From positions 52,442 through 116,441 of the forward strand of contig JAIMKV010000006.1 in NCBI GenBank assembly GCA_020692205.1: 64,000 nt of DNA. The letters run 5' to 3'. The translations under genes and the position numbers were made by a program. The stretch's first letter is position 1, and each line of letters opens with the position of its first letter. A model generated the notes under the pieces. It was given only the letters and a program-made list of their open reading frames with translations, did not search any database and had not been told where the DNA came from. The DNA comes from Myxosarcina sp. GA_180221_E-2-1-MAG-40_15. GTDB lineage: Bacteria; Cyanobacteriota; Cyanobacteriia; Cyanobacteriales; Xenococcaceae. Positions 7,891-19,683 of the stretch are shown here, piece by piece.

Positions 7891-10362
7891 ATGGCATCAG
7901 GAACTAACTATTCACAGGAATACGGGCAAGCAGAGAAAGCCTATTTGGAAAGTAATTTTGCTCAAGCAGCAGAAATAATCGATCATTTAGCCGACGAATT
8001 TCCCAATGATCCGAATGTCTTGTTGTTGAGGGGTCATATTTATTGTTATGGATTCCAAAACTATGACCTAGCAAAACACCAGTATGAAAGCGTTTTAAAT
8101 CTTAGTGAAGAGCAAGATTTACTCGATTTTGCTCATAGTGGTATTGAACAGGTAGAGCAACTTCAACAACAGTCAGAATCAGCCTTAGCTATGGATGAGG
8201 AGGGGTTAGAACTGACAGAAATGAGTGACGGTGAAGATGTTGATGAGGCTGAAGATTCAATTGGCATTGATTTTCCTGACGAAGACGTAATCGATGAAGA
8301 TTTTCAGCGCGGGGGAGAAGACTCCGAAGATATAGAAGATGTCAAGCTCGAAAATATAGCTCCTATCGATGAAAGCGATCGCTCTGGAGATCCTTTTGCT
8401 CAGTTTGACTCTAAATCATCTTCAATGTCCGCAGAATTGCCAGTAGGAGAGTCTAGAGGAGTTTATACTAATTCTACCTTAACCGATGATGATGATGACC
8501 TACCCGATTATACCGCTGAAGACTTTGTCATTCATCGCAGCGAGTATGAAGACGATTATGATGATAGTTCCGAGCTGGAAATTGATACAGTTCTAACCGA
8601 ACCATTTTCCCTGGAAAATTCTCGAAACTATAGCATGGAAGATCTTCCCGAACAAGAGGGTTTAGATTATCAGGATGAACTTGAATTTGATGAAATTGAC
8701 AGCAGCTTCTTTGATTTGGAAGAACTTGAGCAAGGCCTTCCAGATACTGGATTATTTAACGTAGCTGAAGAACCTATTAGTGCTAGTTTAAACATTAGTA
8801 ATGATTTCGCTTTAGAATCAAGTCCGATTCCATCTGAAGAAGTTGTTGTTAGTGAAGTGAGTTCAGGTGCAACAACATTTGTTAAAGGAAAAGAACCGCC
8901 AAAGATAGAAGTCAAGCAAGGAATCTTAGCTGACTTTATCAATGCTCCGATTCCCAAAAAACAGCTAATTACTGCGGGAATGACTGGGCTGGTTTCGGCA
9001 ATCTCTGTTTTAATTATTGGTTTAATTGGCTCTAATATTACTGCGGGTCAAAATTCAAACCCTAACATCACCCAAAGAGTCCAAAATAGCTTTTTACTCG
9101 CTTTGGTGGCTGGATTATCTAGCACGGGAACAACAGCAGCATTAGGTAGCATTACCGCCAAACATATCACCAAAGCCAGTCAGGATTTACAAAATCAGTT
9201 TGATGATGTTTATCAGGGTAATCTTAACGCTAAAGCAACCGTATATTCCCAAGATGAATTTGGTCAATTAGCTTCTGGCTTTAATCGCATGACTAGGGTA
9301 ATTCTGACTACTACTCAGGAAGCTCAAAGAAGAGCCGAGGAAACTGAACAGGCAAAAGAAGATCTTCAACGTCAGGTAATCCGTTTACTAGATGATGTAG
9401 AGGGTGCAGCTAGAGGAGATTTAACGGTTCAGGCAACCGTAACCGCCGACGTACTAGGAGCTGTTGCCGATGCCTTCAACTTAACGATTCAGAGTCTGCG
9501 CGAGATTGTCCGTCAAGTAAAAGAGGCTGCCGAACAGGTAAACCAAAGCTCTACCGATAGTGAGTTATTTGCTCGTAACCAGTCTAGTGAAGCCTTACGG
9601 ATGGCAGAAGAATTGGCAGTAACTTTAAATTCGGTACAGATGATGACCGAATCGATCGAAAGGGTAGCAGACAATGCTCGTGAAGCAGAGGAAGTTGCTC
9701 GTTCGTCTTCAGTCACTGCTCTCAAAGGCGGTAAGGCAGTAGAACGAACCGTGTCGGGAATCTTCCAGATTAGGGAAACGGTATCAGAAACAGCCCGTAA
9801 AGTAAAACGATTAGCCGAAGCTTCTCAAGAAATCTCGAAAATTGTGCTTTTAATCTCGCAAATTGCCGAAAGAACCAATCAGCTGGCTCTTAATGCTTCA
9901 ATTCAGGCGGCTAAAGCGGGTGAGGCTGGTCGGGGTTTTGCCGTAGTTGCCGATGAAGTCAGACAGCTAGCGGATAGATCTGGTAAATCTTTAAAAGAAA
10001 TTGAGCAAATTGTACTCCAGATTCAAAGTGAAACTGGCTCGGTTATGACCGCTATGGAAGAAGGTATCCAGGAAGTAATCGACGTAACCGAAAGAGCAGA
10101 ACAAGCTAAAACTGCTCTAGAAGATATTATTCAGGTATCTAATCGGATTGATGTCCTAGTGCGTTCAATTACTGCCGATACCGTCGAACAAAGAGAAAAC
10201 TCTCGTGCAGTAGCTCAGGTAATGCAGTCGGTAGAGTTAACTGCTCAAGCCACATCTCAAGAATCACAACGGGTTGGTGGTGCGCTGCAAAGCCTAGTGG
10301 GAATTGCTCGTGGTTTGCTTTCTTCAGTCGAAAGATTCCGTATTGATCAAGGCGAAGAATAG
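7891..10362 (+). CDS. pilJ: methyl-accepting chemotaxis protein, pilus taxis receptor
   Basis: I choose the ATG at 7891 over the TTG at 7879, giving 823 residues beginning [11 protein letters not shown]. Order: a TPR-like N-terminal part (about 1-95), a long acidic low-complexity linker (about 100-330, many D/E/S), two hydrophobic segments near 355-378 and 400-425, a HAMP-like region, and an MCP signalling domain. The hairpin tip is seen in [19 protein letters not shown]. There is no large periplasmic sensor, as in other PilJ/HmpD proteins, so input probably comes from the cytoplasmic N-terminal part or from partners. The cognate CheA kinase (pilL/hmpE) is not adjacent, because pdhA follows. 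Confidence 0.88.
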   Translation: MASGTNYSQEYGQAEKAYLESNFAQAAEIIDHLADEFPNDPNVLLLRGHIYCYGFQNYDLAKHQYESVLNLSEEQDLLDFAHSGIEQVEQLQQQSESALAMDEEGLELTEMSDGEDVDEAEDSIGIDFPDEDVIDEDFQRGGEDSEDIEDVKLENIAPIDESDRSGDPFAQFDSKSSSMSAELPVGESRGVYTNSTLTDDDDDLPDYTAEDFVIHRSEYEDDYDDSSELEIDTVLTEPFSLENSRNYSMEDLPEQEGLDYQDELEFDEIDSSFFDLEELEQGLPDTGLFNVAEEPISASLNISNDFALESSPIPSEEVVVSEVSSGATTFVKGKEPPKIEVKQGILADFINAPIPKKQLITAGMTGLVSAISVLIIGLIGSNITAGQNSNPNITQRVQNSFLLALVAGLSSTGTTAALGSITAKHITKASQDLQNQFDDVYQGNLNAKATVYSQDEFGQLASGFNRMTRVILTTTQEAQRRAEETEQAKEDLQRQVIRLLDDVEGAARGDLTVQATVTADVLGAVADAFNLTIQSLREIVRQVKEAAEQVNQSSTDSELFARNQSSEALRMAEELAVTLNSVQMMTESIERVADNAREAEEVARSSSVTALKGGKAVERTVSGIFQIRETVSETARKVKRLAEASQEISKIVLLISQIAERTNQLALNASIQAAKAGEAGRGFAVVADEVRQLADRSGKSLKEIEQIVLQIQSETGSVMTAMEEGIQEVIDVTERAEQAKTALEDIIQVSNRIDVLVRSITADTVEQRENSRAVAQVMQSVELTAQATSQESQRVGGALQSLVGIARGLLSSVERFRIDQGEE

Positions 10363-10477
10363 AACAATTATCAAATTTTGAGATTTAATCCTTTTGAGCA
10401 GTATGTCAAGCTCCTCTTTCGCCCACTGAAATTTTATGATTCAATAGAGTTTTGCGCCTTTATTTGTAAACTGCTCT

Positions 10478-11509
10478 ATGTGTGCCGAAAGAACCTTACC
10501 AAAATTTGATTCTAGCTCTGTCAAGATTACTCAGGAAGAGGGATTAATTCTGTATGAGGATATGGTTTTAGGACGCTTATTTGAAGATAAGTGTGCTGAA
10601 ATGTATTATCGAGGCAAGATGTTTGGCTTTGTCCATCTTTACAATGGTCAAGAAGCTGTTTCTTCAGGTATTGTCAAAGCATTGCGAAGCAAAGGAGATT
10701 ATGTCTGTAGCACATATCGCGATCATGTTCATGCTTTGAGTGCTGGAGTACCAGCCAAAGAAGTAATGGCAGAACTATTTGGTAAAGAGACTGGATGCAG
10801 TAAAGGTCGTGGCGGTTCGATGCACATGTTTTCTGCCGAGCATGGGCTTTTAGGAGGTTATGCTTTTGTAGCAGAAGGTATTCCTGTTGCCACTGGTGCA
10901 GCTTTTCAAAGTAAGTATCGACGTGAAGCGATGGGAGATGCTAATTCTGACAATATTGCAGTTTGCTTTTTTGGTGATGGAGCAAGCAATAATGGTCAGT
11001 TTTTTGAGTGTTTGAACATGGCAGCTCTTTGGAAATTACCGATTATTTATGTAGTAGAAAATAACAAATGGGCAATCGGCATGGCTCATGCTCGCGCCAC
11101 TTCTCAGCCCGAAATTTATCAAAAAGCCAGCGTATTTAATATGCCAGGTTATGAAGTTGACGGAATGGATGTCTTAGCCGTTAATACTTTAGCTAAAGAA
11201 GCTGTAGCCCGCGCCCGCGCTGGAGAAGGCCCGACTTTGATTGAGGCTTTGACTTATCGCTTCCGAGGTCATTCCTTAGCTGATCCAGACGAGCTTCGAG
11301 ATCCTCAAGAAAAAGAATTTTGGGGTAAGCGCGATCCAATTAAGAAATTTGCCGCTTATTTGATCGAGCAAAATTTAGCAACGGCAGAAGAGCTTAAAGA
11401 AATTAATCGTCAAGTTTCAGCTACTATAGATGAGGCAGTTAAATTCGCTGAAAGTAGCCCTGAACCAAGTCCTAATGATCTGCACCGCTATATTTTTGCC
11501 GAGGATTGA
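10478..11509 (+). CDS. pdhA: pyruvate dehydrogenase E1 component, alpha subunit
   Basis: A 343-residue E1 alpha subunit. The thiamine diphosphate motif [20 protein letters not shown] (about 168-187) ends with ENN, and the phosphorylation-loop equivalent is [15 protein letters not shown]. With E1 beta (pdhB, not in this window) it decarboxylates pyruvate and passes the acetyl group to E2, supplying acetyl-CoA. Length is normal for the cyanobacterial or plastid type. It stands alone, 115 bases after pilJ and 690 bases before alaS. In cyanobacteria the pdh subunits are usually unlinked, so this arrangement is expected. Confidence 0.93.
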   Translation: MCAERTLPKFDSSSVKITQEEGLILYEDMVLGRLFEDKCAEMYYRGKMFGFVHLYNGQEAVSSGIVKALRSKGDYVCSTYRDHVHALSAGVPAKEVMAELFGKETGCSKGRGGSMHMFSAEHGLLGGYAFVAEGIPVATGAAFQSKYRREAMGDANSDNIAVCFFGDGASNNGQFFECLNMAALWKLPIIYVVENNKWAIGMAHARATSQPEIYQKASVFNMPGYEVDGMDVLAVNTLAKEAVARARAGEGPTLIEALTYRFRGHSLADPDELRDPQEKEFWGKRDPIKKFAAYLIEQNLATAEELKEINRQVSATIDEAVKFAESSPEPSPNDLHRYIFAED

Positions 11510-12200
11510 ATACAGCTTAGATTAATCGTGCATATTTCAAGCAAGGGCAAATGACGATGTGCTTTGATTGCGAACTGTTAAAAGCGATCGCTGAATTTTG
11601 ATTAATTTTGATTAATTATCTATCAGGCAGCGTTAGGCGATCGCCCATCTAATTATTTTTTGATGATCAAGTGTTCTTATTGCTGGAAAACAGACAGTTT
11701 TAAAGCTCTGTAGCTTGGCAAATTGAAGCATCGTTTAAACTTTAATTTGCTATGAGTCTTTATTAAATACATTTGCTCATTTTGAATCGCTTAAAAGTGA
11801 GTTTTACGAAAACTACAAAGCATAAAAATATGCTCCATAGGATAAATCTCGGCAAATACAACTACAAGCGCCAAGAATGATCGCTAAGCTCTAAAATTAC
11901 GAGCAAGAGTAATTGGTTTGCTTCAAAGCATTAAATAACCATATTTGGATTAATTTATTAATGATTGTCGTGTTATTTCTGGTAACTCGGCTAATCAGTA
12001 ATTTTTTCTTTAATTTGCTTACTTACTTACTCTTTAGACAGCTTGATGTATAGTTCATTTGAATGAATATCTATAATTAACTAAAAACATTTAGTCAAAA
12101 AAAATGCAACATTAGCATTGATCACAACTAAGGGTTGATAACCTATACGCTAAAAATGCCAGAATAAATTAATACATGAATTGCATCTATCTAGACTATT
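11510..12200. other. gene-free region between pdhA and alaS
   Basis: About 690 bases, AT-rich, with two HIP1-like sites and a short tandem TTTTGATTAA near 11597-11617. I find no supported gene, tRNA or strong terminator. The right-hand part presumably carries the alaS promoter or leader. Confidence 0.4.
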
Positions 12201-14870
12201 ATGGCAGATCTTCCACACCTAAGCGGCAGTGACATCCGCAACCAGTTCTTAAAATTCTATGAGTCTAAACAACACAAAATATTGCCTAGTGCATCCTTAA
12301 TTCCTGAAGATCCGACGGTAATGCTGACCATTGCTGGGATGCTGCCGTTTAAGCCGATTTTTTTAGGACAGCGCCAAGCACCTCAACTCCGCGCTGCTAC
12401 TTCTCAAAAATGTATTCGGACTAACGATATTGAGAATGTAGGGCGTACTGCCAGACATCATACCTTCTTTGAGATGTTGGGTAATTTTAGCTTTGGTGAT
12501 TATTTTAAAGAACAGGCGATCGCTTGGGCGTGGGAACTTTCAACCAAGGTATATAAGTTACCAGCAGGCAGAATTGTGCCTAGTGTGTTTGAGGAAGATG
12601 ATGAAGCTTTTGCAATTTGGCGCGACAAAATTGGGATTGCTGAACATCGTATTCAACGGATGGGAGAGAAGGATAATTTTTGGCAATCAGGCATAACTGG
12701 CCCTTGTGGACCTTGTTCGGAACTATACTATGATTTTCATCCAGAATTAGGCGATGAGAATATTGATTTAGAAGACGATAGCAGATTTATTGAGTTTTAC
12801 AACTTGGTATTTATGCAATACAACCGCGATGCTGAAGGAAATCTAACGCCGTTAGAGAAGCAAAATATTGATACGGGTTTGGGTTTGGAAAGAATGGCGC
12901 AAATCCTGCAACAAGTACCTAATAACTATGAAACCGATTTGATCTTCCCGATTATCAAAACTGCTGCTGAGATTGCAGCAATAGATTACAGCCAAGCCGA
13001 TGAAAAAACTAAGATATCTTTCAAGGTAATTGGCGATCACGTTCGGGCAGTAGTTCATATGATTGCAGATGGAGTAACAGCTTCTAATACTGATCGCGGC
13101 TATATTTTGCGTCGCCTGATTCGTCGGGTAATTCGCCACGGCAGATTAATTGGGATTGAGGAGAATTTTATTACCCAGGTAGCAGAAACGGCGATCGCTC
13201 TTGCTGAATCAGTTTATCCTAATGTTAGGGAACGGCAAGAATTTATTCAAAGTCAGTTACAAAGGGAAGAATCGCAATTCCTCAAGACATTAGCCAGGGG
13301 AGAAAAGTTACTGGCCGAGATGATTGCTGATGCTGCTAATTTGTCAGCCAAACAAATATCAGGTAAAGATGCTTTTGAACTTTATGATACTTATGGTTTT
13401 CCTCTAGAACTCACTCAAGAAATCGCTGAAGAACAAGGTTTAATCGTCGATTTAGAAGGCTTTGAACAAGAAATGAAGTTGCAAAAAACTCGTTCTAAAG
13501 ATTCTTATGAGGCGATCGACCTAACGATTCAAAATGCTTTGGGTGAGGTAGTTACAGGCAGTCACGAAACTAGCTTTTTAGGTTATAGCCAATTAACCGC
13601 ACAATCTCAGGTTATGGGAATTGTGGTTAATCATGATGATGGCGAAGGCAAAAGTATATCGCGAAACGCCCCTTTAGCCAGCGCGGGTGATCATGTACAA
13701 ATTATTCTCGATCAAACACCTTTCTATGGGGAGTCTGGAGGACAAATAGGCGATCGCGGTTATCTATCTGGGGATGATGTCCTAGTTCGTATTCAAGATG
13801 TCCAAAAAGAAGGCAATATTTTGGTTCATCAGGGTAAAGTTGAGCGCGGGACGCTTAACTTAGGAGATATAGTCAACGCCACGATTGATCGGGCTTGTCG
13901 TCGTCGAGTGCAGGCAAATCACACCGCAACTCACCTGCTACAGGCTGCATTGAAGCAAGTAGTTGATGATTCTGTGTCTCAGGCTGGTTCGTTGGTCAAC
14001 TTTGATCGCCTGCGGTTTGACTTTAATTCTCCTCGCGCTTTGACTCCAGAAGATGTTCAGCAGGTAGAAGAACAAGTTAACACCTGGATCAGTGAAGCCC
14101 ACGAAGCGGATGTAAATATTATGCCGTTAGCAGAAGCTAAAGCCAAAGGTGCAACGGCAATGTTTGGGGAAAAGTATGCCGATGATGTGCGGGTAATTGA
14201 TTTTCCTGGAGTCTCGATGGAACTTTGTGGGGGAACTCATGTTACCAATACAGCGGAAATTGGCGTATTTAAAATTATCTCCGAAACTGGTATTGCTTCA
14301 GGAGTCAGAAGGATCGAAGCCGTAGCAGGGGCTGCTATTTTAGATTATTTGAAGGTGCGGGATCAAATAGTGAAAGAATTGAGCAGTACTTTCAAAGTTA
14401 AGCCCGAAGAAATTAGCGATCGCGTCAATAGCTTACAGGCAGAACTTAAAGCGACGCAAAAAGAACTAGAAGCAGCTAAACAAGAACTGGCGCTATTCAA
14501 ATCAGACAGTTTATTATCCCAGGCAGAAACTGTCGGAAAATACAAAATTCTGGTGGCTAATCTGGGCGAAATGGATGCTAGATCATTACAGTCTGCTGGT
14601 TCAAGATTGCAGCAAAAATTAGGTGAGTCTGCTGTAGTAATTGCTTCGATTCCCAGTGAGGGAAAAGTAAGTCTAGTTGCAGCCTTTAGTCAGAAAGTTA
14701 TCCAAGAAAAGCAACTACAAGCTGGTAAATTCATCGGCGGTATTGCCCAAATCTGCGGTGGTGGAGGCGGTGGTAGACCAAATCTGGCTCAAGCTGGCGG
14801 AAAAGATCCTGGTAAGCTAGATGAAGCTTTGGATCTAGCAAAAAAAGAGTTGATGCAAAAGTTAGGCTGA
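12201..14870 (+). CDS. alaS: alanyl-tRNA synthetase
   Basis: An 889-residue class II synthetase charging tRNA-Ala. The N-terminal catalytic core includes [20 protein letters not shown] and [12 protein letters not shown]. The editing domain carries the zinc ligands HTATH (about 576) and CGGTH (about 676). The C-Ala domain with [15 protein letters not shown] closes the protein. The full set of domains (aminoacylation, tRNA recognition, editing, C-Ala) is present at normal length. It converges on cphA, with a short hairpin between them. Confidence 0.97.
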   Translation: MADLPHLSGSDIRNQFLKFYESKQHKILPSASLIPEDPTVMLTIAGMLPFKPIFLGQRQAPQLRAATSQKCIRTNDIENVGRTARHHTFFEMLGNFSFGDYFKEQAIAWAWELSTKVYKLPAGRIVPSVFEEDDEAFAIWRDKIGIAEHRIQRMGEKDNFWQSGITGPCGPCSELYYDFHPELGDENIDLEDDSRFIEFYNLVFMQYNRDAEGNLTPLEKQNIDTGLGLERMAQILQQVPNNYETDLIFPIIKTAAEIAAIDYSQADEKTKISFKVIGDHVRAVVHMIADGVTASNTDRGYILRRLIRRVIRHGRLIGIEENFITQVAETAIALAESVYPNVRERQEFIQSQLQREESQFLKTLARGEKLLAEMIADAANLSAKQISGKDAFELYDTYGFPLELTQEIAEEQGLIVDLEGFEQEMKLQKTRSKDSYEAIDLTIQNALGEVVTGSHETSFLGYSQLTAQSQVMGIVVNHDDGEGKSISRNAPLASAGDHVQIILDQTPFYGESGGQIGDRGYLSGDDVLVRIQDVQKEGNILVHQGKVERGTLNLGDIVNATIDRACRRRVQANHTATHLLQAALKQVVDDSVSQAGSLVNFDRLRFDFNSPRALTPEDVQQVEEQVNTWISEAHEADVNIMPLAEAKAKGATAMFGEKYADDVRVIDFPGVSMELCGGTHVTNTAEIGVFKIISETGIASGVRRIEAVAGAAILDYLKVRDQIVKELSSTFKVKPEEISDRVNSLQAELKATQKELEAAKQELALFKSDSLLSQAETVGKYKILVANLGEMDARSLQSAGSRLQQKLGESAVVIASIPSEGKVSLVAAFSQKVIQEKQLQAGKFIGGIAQICGGGGGGRPNLAQAGGKDPGKLDEALDLAKKELMQKLG

Positions 14871-14878
14871 TTTCGATG

Positions 14879-14897
14879 AGGTGGGTCAATCCCACCT
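14879..14897. terminator. hairpin between convergent alaS and cphA
   Basis: Perfect 7-bp inverted repeat AGGTGGG-tcaat-CCCACCT placed just after the alaS stop. It has no clear T-run on either side, so its role as a terminator is only probable. Confidence 0.4.
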
Positions 14898-14924
14898 TGT
14901 AGGCATGCTTTACCTATTTATAGT

Positions 14925-17576
14925 CTAGGAAGGTCGTGGTAGAGCAATCTTAAGTTGCTCACTTTCCATAATTTGTTTAATTAAACTAATTGCCAGCTCA
15001 ACTTTTTCGGGAAATACAACCACCAAACTTTCGGCTTGAGCCTGATTTAAAGCAATGTTGATTGCATTAGTTTCATCGAGCATAATTTCGTAAGTAGCGT
15101 TGGGATTTGCCTGACAAATTCCTTTGACGATTATATCGGCAACTTCTCCTGGTTCTCTACCTCTGGGATCTTGATCTTCTTTAACAATAATTCGGTCAAA
15201 AATTTGGGCAGAAATATTACCCAATAAAATCAAATCTTCATCGCGGCGATCGCCTGGTCCGCCAACTACACCAGTTTTTACTCCCTGCCAATTGCGCACA
15301 AAATCGCCAACTGCCTTAAATCCATGAGGATTATGAGCGTAATCTAGCAACACATGGTAGTCTTTAACCTCAAACAAGTTCATTCTTCCTGGAGTTTGTT
15401 CGGCTGAGGTGGTAAAGGTGCGTACGCCTTGACGAATCAGCTCAATATCCACACCTTGAGCAAAGGTAGCCAGACAGCTAGCCAAAGCATTAGCAATCAT
15501 AAAGGGAGCCATTCCCCCCATGGTCATGGGAATATTAACTGCCTTTTCTACCCTTAAAGTCCATGTACCTTCCAAGATTGAGAGATAACCATCTTCATAA
15601 ATCGCGGCTAACCCATTACGGCGACTATGTTCGATAATGATGGGATTATCAGGGTTCATCGAGAAATACGCTACCTTGCAGTTTAACTTTTCTGCCATCG
15701 CTGCTACTAAAGGGTCATCGGCATTCAAGATGGCGTAGCCTTCTGGTTTAACTGTTTCAGCTACCACAGCTTTGACCTGCGCCATTTGTTCGATCGTATC
15801 AATACCGCCTAAACCTAGATGATCAGCAGCAACGTTTAAGACCACTCCAATATCACAGCTATCAAAAGCTAAACCAGAGCGCAAGATACCGCCGCGAGCT
15901 GTTTCTAATACAGCTACTTCGACGGTAGGATCTTTAAGAATTGCTCCTGCACTATAAGGCCCAGTATTATCTCCTTGTTCGACTAAATACTCTTGGATAT
16001 AAATACCGTCAGTGGCGGTAAAACCGACTACTTTATCCGTTTGGCGATAGATATGGGCAGTTAGCCTAGTAGTGGTGGTTTTACCATTGGTTCCCGTAAT
16101 TGCCACGATGGGAATACGGGTAGGAGCCTGTTCGGGGAACAGCATTTCTAAGACAGATGCACCAACGTTACGAGGCAGCCCATGACTGGGTGCGGCATGC
16201 ATTCTAAATCCAGGAGCGGCATTAACTTCAACTACTACTCCTTTGGTTTCTCGCAGGGGCTTACTAATGTCTGGGGTGACAACATCAATTCCGGCAATGT
16301 CTAGACCAATTATTTTGGCTACTCTTTGAGCGAGCCAGATGTTTTCAGGATGAATCTCGTCGGTGCGATCAACTGCAATTCCTCCTGTACTTAGATTAGC
16401 TGTAGCACGCAGGTAGGCAGTTTTTTGGTCTGGCAAGACGGAATCCAAGCTATATCCCTGTTTAGCTAATACAGCTTGAGACGTTTGATCAATAACGATT
16501 TTGGTCAGAACATTATCATGTCCGTTGCCGCGCCTGGGGTCTTGATTAGTAATATCGATCAGCTGTTGAATCGTATATTTGCCGTTACCAACTACATGAG
16601 CAGGAATTCTTTCTGCCACAGCTACGACTTTGCCGTCAATGACCAAAATGCGATGGTCGTTGCCTGAATAATATCGCTCGACAATTACAGAACGAGTTTT
16701 AGAAGCTTTACTAGCCATCTCATAAGCTGCTTCGGCTTCTGAGTGCTGATTAATATTAATGGTAATACCCCGACCATGATTGCCATCCAAAGGTTTGATG
16801 ACAATCGGAAATCCACCGACATCGGCGATCGCCTGAGACAATTCATCTAAATACTCAATTACCGTACCTTGAGGAACAGGTACTCCCGCACTACCGAGAA
16901 TATTTTTTGTTCCTTCTTTGTCGCAAGCAAGCTCTACCGCCAAAATACTAGTGTCGTTACTCAAAGTAGCTTGAATCCGTTTTTGTCTTGCTCCATAACC
17001 AAGCTGTAACATCGCTCTGGCGCTGAGCCACATCCAGGGAATTTTTCGCGCGTCAGCTTCTTTAATAATTGTTTCTGTGGAAGGGCCAAGAGCTGTATTA
17101 GCATGAAGTTCTTGAAGATCCGCTAGGTCTTGTTTTAACTCTCCACTAGGATAAGTACCCGTTTCGACGATCAATTTGCACAACCGAACCGCGGCTCTTC
17201 CTGCATAACGTCCCGCTTGTTCTTCAACATACTCAAAGACAACATTGAATACCCCTGGGGTTGAGGTTTCTCTGGTGCGACCAAATCCTACGGGCATCCC
17301 TGCCAATTCTTGTAGCTCTAAGGCGATATGTTCAATAATATGACCCATCAAAGTGCCTTCTTTAATTCTTTCGAGAAACCCACCGCGATGCCCGCGGGAA
17401 CAATGATGTTCGATCAAGCTAGGTAATACTTCAATTACACCATCATAAAACCCAGGAATCTCATTGGATGTCTTTTCGGTTAATTCTTCTAGATCTAGCT
17501 GCATGACAATCAGCTTACTGCGCCGAATACTCCAATAGTTAGGACCACGTAGGGTTTGAGTCTTAAGAATTCTCAT
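14925..17576 (-). CDS. cphA: cyanophycin synthetase
   Basis: An 883-residue enzyme that polymerises aspartate and arginine into cyanophycin, the nitrogen reserve of cyanobacteria. The N-terminal domain is followed by an ATP-grasp domain (about 220-475, with FPIVIKPLDGNHGRGI and VVVEVNAAPGFRMH). A Mur-ligase-like half begins near 490 with the P-loop ITGTNGKTTTTR and includes LLDYAHNPHG. Length and order match CphA. It lies downstream of cphB on the same strand with a 146-base gap, so synthesis and degradation genes are paired as usual. Confidence 0.96.
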   Translation of the reverse strand: MRILKTQTLRGPNYWSIRRSKLIVMQLDLEELTEKTSNEIPGFYDGVIEVLPSLIEHHCSRGHRGGFLERIKEGTLMGHIIEHIALELQELAGMPVGFGRTRETSTPGVFNVVFEYVEEQAGRYAGRAAVRLCKLIVETGTYPSGELKQDLADLQELHANTALGPSTETIIKEADARKIPWMWLSARAMLQLGYGARQKRIQATLSNDTSILAVELACDKEGTKNILGSAGVPVPQGTVIEYLDELSQAIADVGGFPIVIKPLDGNHGRGITININQHSEAEAAYEMASKASKTRSVIVERYYSGNDHRILVIDGKVVAVAERIPAHVVGNGKYTIQQLIDITNQDPRRGNGHDNVLTKIVIDQTSQAVLAKQGYSLDSVLPDQKTAYLRATANLSTGGIAVDRTDEIHPENIWLAQRVAKIIGLDIAGIDVVTPDISKPLRETKGVVVEVNAAPGFRMHAAPSHGLPRNVGASVLEMLFPEQAPTRIPIVAITGTNGKTTTTRLTAHIYRQTDKVVGFTATDGIYIQEYLVEQGDNTGPYSAGAILKDPTVEVAVLETARGGILRSGLAFDSCDIGVVLNVAADHLGLGGIDTIEQMAQVKAVVAETVKPEGYAILNADDPLVAAMAEKLNCKVAYFSMNPDNPIIIEHSRRNGLAAIYEDGYLSILEGTWTLRVEKAVNIPMTMGGMAPFMIANALASCLATFAQGVDIELIRQGVRTFTTSAEQTPGRMNLFEVKDYHVLLDYAHNPHGFKAVGDFVRNWQGVKTGVVGGPGDRRDEDLILLGNISAQIFDRIIVKEDQDPRGREPGEVADIIVKGICQANPNATYEIMLDETNAINIALNQAQAESLVVVFPEKVELAISLIKQIMESEQLKIALPRPS

Positions 17577-17722
17577 TATGTTTGCTGTTTTATGTTTTGG
17601 GGCAGCATCAAGCGGTGACTAAATAACTAGCTCATCATCTCGTTTTAACGATCTAGCAAACTGTTCTTGATGAACATTTTATCAACCATTTCACAACTTT
17701 CTGTCCAGATTTAGTCGGCTAA

Positions 17723-18565
17723 TTAGTTTAAAGGAAGATGGCGATGTAGATCATAGCGATCGCCATAGCCTAAAATATGTAGCTTCAGATTATGCATACT
17801 TAACGGCTCGTTTCCGTTAACTTGTGTCTGATTGGAGTGAGACATTTCTCTCGCATCAACAATGGTTACAGCTCCTTTGCCAATTACCTGAATTACGCCG
17901 TCACTTTCAAACATAGCGCAAGTATCCTCATCAATACCAATGCCGAGTAGTTCAGGATGACTCGAAATTGCGCTTAAAAGTCGTGCTAAACGATTACGGT
18001 TATAAAAATGCTGGTCAATTAATACTTGAGGAATAATATTTAACCCTTTTGCCATATCTACCAGAGAGCGATTAGGTGGCTCGGCACTACTGCCCCCCGA
18101 AATCATGTGATGACCCATCACTGCTGCCCCAGCACTAGTTCCCGCTAAACTAATTTCTCGTTTTTGCGCTCTTTCGACAATCCGATTCATTAAAGCAGTA
18201 TCTGCCAGCAAACCACATAGACGAAGCTGATCGCCACCAGTCAAGAAAATTCCCGTGCAGCCTTCGACAAAACTACGATACACTAGATCATCTGCACTAG
18301 GGCGATCGCGTATATCCAAAACTTTAATCTCTTTTGCTCCCATGTCATTAAAGAGACGATAATATCGTTCTCCAATTAGGCTCGGTTCTCTAGATGCACA
18401 GGGAACAATCCCAATTAAGGCATCAGTCCCTCCCGAACGTTGGAAGAAAGTTTGCAATATTTCCTTGCCATGTACTTTATCTTCAGCACCACCAATAACT
18501 AAAATGGCGTTTTTGGTAGATTGTGAGGAGTATGTGGTTTGATTGTTAACTTCGGTATTGATCAT
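17723..18565 (-). CDS. cphB: cyanophycinase
   Basis: A 280-residue serine-type exopeptidase of family S51 that releases beta-Asp-Arg dipeptides from cyanophycin. The nucleophile serine is in GTSAGAAVMG, preceded by the FLTGGDQLRL motif, and GIGIDEDTCAMF follows. It is cytoplasmic, with no signal peptide, so it is the intracellular CphB type. It lies upstream of cphA on the same strand and the two probably form one transcription unit. Confidence 0.94.
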   Translation of the reverse strand: MINTEVNNQTTYSSQSTKNAILVIGGAEDKVHGKEILQTFFQRSGGTDALIGIVPCASREPSLIGERYYRLFNDMGAKEIKVLDIRDRPSADDLVYRSFVEGCTGIFLTGGDQLRLCGLLADTALMNRIVERAQKREISLAGTSAGAAVMGHHMISGGSSAEPPNRSLVDMAKGLNIIPQVLIDQHFYNRNRLARLLSAISSHPELLGIGIDEDTCAMFESDGVIQVIGKGAVTIVDAREMSHSNQTQVNGNEPLSMHNLKLHILGYGDRYDLHRHLPLN

Positions 18566-18714
18566 AATTGAGTTTGCGGGCAGGAGACCGATCTCTGACT
18601 AGTAGTGATCGTAGCGATTGTTGCTATTCATCTGCTGTGTCAGAGACTACTTAAGTTTCAGATTCAGCTAAACTGATGTTGATTTTCCTGAGTAACTTTG
18701 CAAAATTATTAATC

Positions 18715-19413
18715 GTGCGTTTTGATATTATCACTCTTTTCCCCGACTTTTTTACCTCTCCGCTTAATTGCAGCTTGTTAGGTAAAGCGATCGCGCTTGA
18801 AATTGCCACTGTAAATTTAGTAAACCCCCGCGACTTTACCATTGACAAGCACCGTAAGGTAGATGACATAACCTACGGTGGTGGTGTGGGAATGTTGCTT
18901 AAGCCTGAGCCGATGTTTGCTGCGGTGGAATCTTTGCCGATTTTGCCTCAGCGAGAAATTATTTTAATGACTCCCCAAGGACAACCATTAGATCAGCCTT
19001 TACTTAAAGATTTAGCCACTAATTATCAGCAGCTAGTAGTAATCTGCGGTCATTATGAAGGAGTAGATGAAAGAATACGGCAGCATCTGGTCACCAAAGA
19101 AATATCTCTAGGTGATTTTGTCTTAACCTGTGGTGAAATTCCTGCTCTGACGCTGATCAATGGCGTAACTAGACTCTTACCTGGAACGGTAGGCAAAGCT
19201 GAATCTTTAAAAGCAGAAAGTTTTGAAACGGATTTACTTGATTATCCTCAATATACTAGACCCGCCGAATATCGCGGTTGGCAAGTCCCTGAAGTATTGC
19301 GATCGGGTAATCATAAGTTAATTGATGAGTGGCGTAAACAGGAACAGATGAAGAGGACACGCGATCGCCGTCCTGATTTGTGGGAGAAATGGCGATCTAT
19401 AAACAATACTTAA
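18715..19413 (+). CDS. trmD: tRNA (guanine37-N1)-methyltransferase
   Basis: A SPOUT-class methyltransferase making m1G37, which prevents frameshifting. The conserved start is (M)RFDIITLFPDFF, so I take the GTG at 18715 (232 residues) rather than the ATG at 18676, which would add 13 residues unlike the family. Motifs seen are DDITYGGGVGMLL, CGHYEGVDERI and SLGDFVLTCGEIPALTLING. The C-terminus RDRRPDLWEKWRSINNT is repeated as decayed fragments at 19588-19680 and 20419-20463. The enzyme itself is intact. Confidence 0.94.
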   Translation: MRFDIITLFPDFFTSPLNCSLLGKAIALEIATVNLVNPRDFTIDKHRKVDDITYGGGVGMLLKPEPMFAAVESLPILPQREIILMTPQGQPLDQPLLKDLATNYQQLVVICGHYEGVDERIRQHLVTKEISLGDFVLTCGEIPALTLINGVTRLLPGTVGKAESLKAESFETDLLDYPQYTRPAEYRGWQVPEVLRSGNHKLIDEWRKQEQMKRTRDRRPDLWEKWRSINNT

Positions 19414-19436
19414 AAGGATCTTAAATTTATTTAACA

Positions 19437-19493
19437 ATGCTTATCCCCAATGCTGAAAATGCGGTTGTCGATATTCGTAAGCTACACAGTTGA
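19437..19493 (+). pseudogene. DUF6883-type protein, N-terminal remnant
   Basis: An 18-codon reading frame beginning at ATG 19437 reads MLIPNAENAVVDIRKLHS and then stops. This resembles the opening (PNAENAxVDIxKL) of cyanobacterial DUF6883 proteins, which are normally about 110 residues. The rest of the gene is missing. It starts 24 bases after the trmD stop and is the first of several gene fragments in this stretch. The family call rests on a short motif only. Confidence 0.5.
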
Positions 19494-19587
19494 TGGTGTT
19501 GCGCTTCGAGCCTGCTTATCCTAATTCTCAGCCTAAGATGATTACAGCTTAGAGCTAACAAAATTATGATGAACACAATTTAGGATA

Positions 19588-19680
19588 GCAACAGATTGAG
19601 CAAACTGGCGATCGCCGTCCCAATCTCTAGAAAAAATGGCGCTCAATTAACAATACTTGAAAAGATTTTAAATTTATCTG
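19588..19680 (+). pseudogene. duplicated 3' end of trmD, copy 2 (decayed)
   Basis: In frame this reads QQIEQTGDRRPNL, a stop, then KKWRSINNT and a stop. It matches the real TrmD tail (EQMKRTRDRRPDLWEKWRSINNT) at most positions. Similarity at the DNA level continues about 20 bases beyond the stop into the AAATTTAT tract. The tryptophan codon has become TAG. It lies about 220 bases downstream of the intact copy in the same orientation. Confidence 0.8.
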
Positions 19681-19683
19681 ATG

